From positions 558,001 through 622,000 of the forward strand of contig OY759717.1 in assembly GCA_963662525.1 (NCBI GenBank): a stretch of DNA of 64,000 nt, written 5' to 3'. The notes under the pieces are model-generated. The model was given only the letters and a program-made list of their open reading frames with translations, ran no database searches and was not told the origin of the DNA. The number at the start of each line of letters is the position of its first letter. Position 1 is the first letter of the stretch. Source of the stretch: CAZSDU01 sp963662525. Lineage in GTDB: Bacteria > Bacteroidota > Bacteroidia > Bacteroidales > FEN-979. The position numbers were made by a program, and so were the translations under genes. This document shows positions 61,610-64,000 of this stretch, piece after piece.

Positions 61610-64000
61610 ATGAGAAATAATTTTTCCCTTTCGGCTGTGGTCATCTTTGTTGTCCTGATTTCTGCTTTCATTTGCCAAGGACAGAAAAGTGAAAACAATC
61701 AATTATCCAGGCAATTCAATGTGATTGTCTGGGACGAATCCAGGGGTGCTCCTGCCAATGTTATGGCCATGGCCCAATCTCCTGAGGGTTATCTATGGAT
61801 AGGCAGTGAAAACGGAATCTCATGTTTTGACGGTATCAAGTTTCTCTCGTTTACACGCCAGAATGTCAAAGAACTGACAGAAGATGATTGCAGTTCGCTC
61901 CTGGCTGGCAGGGATGGGACGATGTTTTTCGGATTGTATGGAGGAAATCTGGTTAAATTCAGGGACGGGCGTTTTTCTCCCCTGGGATCCGAAGAAACTT
62001 TTCACAAAAAGACCATCACTCATCTATGTGAAGACGGTTCCGGGAACCTCTGGATTGCCACCGACGGGAGCGGATTGTTCATGTATGACAAGGAAAAGTT
62101 CATTCCCTTCACGGCGAAAGAAGGACCATTGTCGGAGGCAGTAAATACCATGATCAGGGGGAACGGCAATGAAGTCTGGATAGGGACAGATGCAGGGCTA
62201 TGCAGAATTAAGGATGGAAACATATCTAACTACACGCTTCGAGATGGCCTCCCTTGCAGAGATGCGGTCACCGCGCTGTATTTTGATCAGGATCAGAAAT
62301 TATGGATCGGGGATGCTTCAGGAAACCTTTGCTTTTTTAATCAAGGAAAATTCGGGAAATTACCTTCCTCTCAGTTTAACAATACAGGAAAAATAAATGT
62401 CATCACTGAAGACGCTGAAGGAAACCTCTGGATTGGAACAGAAGGAGAGGGCCTGATCATTGGCCTGAAGAAGCAGCAAACCTTCAACAGGATTACGACC
62501 CATGATGGTTTGTCGGCCGATATTGTCAAATGCATTATCCTGAACCGTGAAGGCGATATGCTCGTCGGAACCCAGGGCAATGGTCTCAACCGTTTCAGGA
62601 AAAATATTCTCAGGACTTATTCCACGCCTGACGGATTATCTGACCGGAATGTTCTTTGTTTGTTTAAAGACAGCGATTTCCGTATCTGGATTGGGTATCA
62701 GAATGGGTGTATCGACCGGTTTGCTGAAGGAAAGTTTGAGAACCTTTCTGCCTTTTCCTCTATCGACGGGTTCCCTGTTTTCAGCATCACCGAAGACAAA
62801 CATCTCAATATATGGATTGCCACCATTGGGAAACTCATCATGTATGATGGCAAGAAAACCAGCATTTTCAATTCTTCAAACAAGTTAGGAAACACTTTAT
62901 TCCATGCCCTTTATACCAGTCGTGACGGATCCGTTTGGGCAGGAACTGATGCAGGGATTTACATCATCAAAGGGGAGAATGTGACAACATTGACCAAAAA
63001 AGATGGGCTATCTGACGGACGCATTTTTTGTTTTCTCGAAGATCATAAGGGAAGAATGTGGATAGGAACACAGGAAGGGGGAATTAACATTTACGATCAG
63101 GGAAAAATCAAGCAGGTCACAGCCGAAAACGGATTATCTGATAATCTGATCCTGAGTATTTATGAAGATAAGGAAGGAACCATCTGGGTGGGAACCGGAC
63201 ATAACGGATTAAACCGCATCGATGCGAAAACAGAAAAAATAGATTTCATCGGAGATGCCATCGGATCCCCGCGGATGATCACTTTTATTTCTGAAGACAT
63301 TCAGGGAACCCTTTGGTTTGGATCGGAAAACGGCATTCTGGCTGCTGAAAGAAAGGAACTGAATTCATATGCTTCGGGAAAAATCAAAAATATTAATTAC
63401 AGAAGTTATGGTACAGCTGAAGGAATGGTGAGTATGGTATGTATGGGAGGTGTTTTCCCGGCAGGATGCTTTGGCCCGAATGGGCAGATCTGGGTTTCCA
63501 CAACTGCCGGGATTGCGGCCATCGATCCCGGGGAAATCAATACTCCGGTAATAGTTTCAAGCCCCAGCATTGAAGACGTGGTAGTCAACAATAAATCATA
63601 CGGAAGATCTGCTTCATACCTTCTCCCTGCCGGTGGAATCCATACTGAAATAAGCTACACCGCCCCAAGCTTCATTGATCCTGAAAAACAAAATTTCCGG
63701 TACAAGCTGACAGGTTATGACCGGGAGTGGATAAATGCAGGGAACCGACGGGTTGCCTATTATACCAAACTGCCCCCTGGAAATTATGAATTCAGGGTAC
63801 AGGCATGCAATCATATAGGCAAATGGAGCGACAATGAAGCCGTGATCAAGATCCATGTGAAGCCTTTTTTCTATCAGTCCATATGGTTTATCATTTCCAT
63901 TATTCTGGTTGTCATCCTTGTTTTTTACCTTTTCCTGAAATACAGGATCCGTCAGGTACGTGAAAAAGAACTGGAATTACTGGTCGCTGAAAGAACCGAG
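61610..64000 (+). CDS. Two-component sensor with Reg_prop propeller and Y_Y_Y domain, 3' end beyond window
   Basis: 797 codons from ATG 61610 to the edge, still open. Signal peptide to about residue 24 (FICQGQ). About 13 LWIGT-like propeller repeats (LWIGS, LWIAT, VWIGT, LWIGD and similar) fill residues 45-640. A Y_Y_Y domain follows (ISYTAPSFIDPEKQNFRYKL to GNYEFRVQACN), then one membrane helix (SIWFIISIILVVILVFYLFL) and the start of a coiled coil (LELLVAERTE). Family knowledge predicts a histidine kinase next, possibly a full hybrid two-component system with a DNA-binding domain. The ligand is unknown. Confidence 0.9.
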   Translation, partial: MRNNFSLSAVVIFVVLISAFICQGQKSENNQLSRQFNVIVWDESRGAPANVMAMAQSPEGYLWIGSENGISCFDGIKFLSFTRQNVKELTEDDCSSLLAGRDGTMFFGLYGGNLVKFRDGRFSPLGSEETFHKKTITHLCEDGSGNLWIATDGSGLFMYDKEKFIPFTAKEGPLSEAVNTMIRGNGNEVWIGTDAGLCRIKDGNISNYTLRDGLPCRDAVTALYFDQDQKLWIGDASGNLCFFNQGKFGKLPSSQFNNTGKINVITEDAEGNLWIGTEGEGLIIGLKKQQTFNRITTHDGLSADIVKCIILNREGDMLVGTQGNGLNRFRKNILRTYSTPDGLSDRNVLCLFKDSDFRIWIGYQNGCIDRFAEGKFENLSAFSSIDGFPVFSITEDKHLNIWIATIGKLIMYDGKKTSIFNSSNKLGNTLFHALYTSRDGSVWAGTDAGIYIIKGENVTTLTKKDGLSDGRIFCFLEDHKGRMWIGTQEGGINIYDQGKIKQVTAENGLSDNLILSIYEDKEGTIWVGTGHNGLNRIDAKTEKIDFIGDAIGSPRMITFISEDIQGTLWFGSENGILAAERKELNSYASGKIKNINYRSYGTAEGMVSMVCMGGVFPAGCFGPNGQIWVSTTAGIAAIDPGEINTPVIVSSPSIEDVVVNNKSYGRSASYLLPAGGIHTEISYTAPSFIDPEKQNFRYKLTGYDREWINAGNRRVAYYTKLPPGNYEFRVQACNHIGKWSDNEAVIKIHVKPFFYQSIWFIISIILVVILVFYLFLKYRIRQVREKELELLVAERTE

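Noticed and set aside
1..64000. tRNA, rRNA, insertion sequence, prophage or CRISPR features
   Set aside because: The intergenic gaps are short (the largest about 310 bp) and none shows a cloverleaf, transposase, integrase, att-like repeat or spacer array by eye. A covariance-model search would be decisive.

Overview
The window reads as a chromosomal segment of a Bacteroidota bacterium, most likely an environmental Bacteroidales-type or related lineage and quite possibly a metagenome assembly. The evidence is a cargo protein with a type IX secretion C-terminal sorting domain, a DUF4252 protein behind an ECF sigma and anti-sigma pair, repeated SurA/PpiC-type folding genes, a two-component sensor with a Reg_prop/Y_Y_Y propeller, the Bacteroidota 'asparagine synthetase B-like' secreted protein, and several TAnnTTTG boxes (the Bacteroidota -7 element) in front of genes. 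Coding density is very high. I found no rRNA, tRNA, CRISPR array, insertion sequence or prophage. Most genes are housekeeping.

Layout. 1-3015 (minus): a secreted TPR-like protein cut by the window edge, a coiled-coil/zinc-ribbon protein and a Nif3 protein. 3166-5438 (plus): a lone receiver domain, lpxK and a purine nucleoside phosphorylase. 5441-10183: a small membrane protein, an LpxR-type lipid A deacylase, dnaB and the secreted 'AsnB-like' protein. 10189-14208 (minus): a thymidylate/folate operon (bifunctional nuclease, nucleoside transporter, thyA, folA, lipoprotein). 14344-16764: a divergent membrane pyrophosphatase. 16836-21029: an ECF sigma factor, a transmembrane/beta-barrel fusion protein and a PKD-repeat T9SS cargo. 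21146-32219: gcvP, an esterase and a Cys/Met PLP lyase on the minus strand, lpdA, rfbC, a lytic transglycosylase and uvrA. 32259-37616 (plus): LOG phosphoribohydrolase, rsfS, ftsH, a LUD protein, cdsA and psd. 37628-46481: a DUF2461 protein, a PorV/PorQ-like barrel, a helix-hairpin-helix plus barrel protein, an ECF sigma/anti-sigma/DUF4252 trio, a POT peptide transporter, a radical SAM protein and a GPP34 protein. 46541-55334 (minus): pstSCAB, moxR and three SurA-like folding factors. 55373-56838: guaB, which has a one-base frameshift near its 3' end. 57149-60640 (plus): acyltransferase, START-like protein, methyltransferase and nhaA. 60629-61520 (minus): a LEA-type lipoprotein and an 82-residue unknown. 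61610 to the edge: a propeller sensor.

The most promising candidate for an undescribed system is 16836-21029. A 15-bp identical motif, GCAGGCAACTTTTTT, followed by a second conserved block at the same distance, lies in front of both the ECF sigma gene and the T9SS-secreted PKD protein. Between them is a protein that joins an anti-sigma-like cytoplasmic N-terminus and one membrane helix to a C-terminal beta-barrel-like domain. I infer an autoregulated envelope-spanning signalling unit that controls a surface protein; this is not proven.
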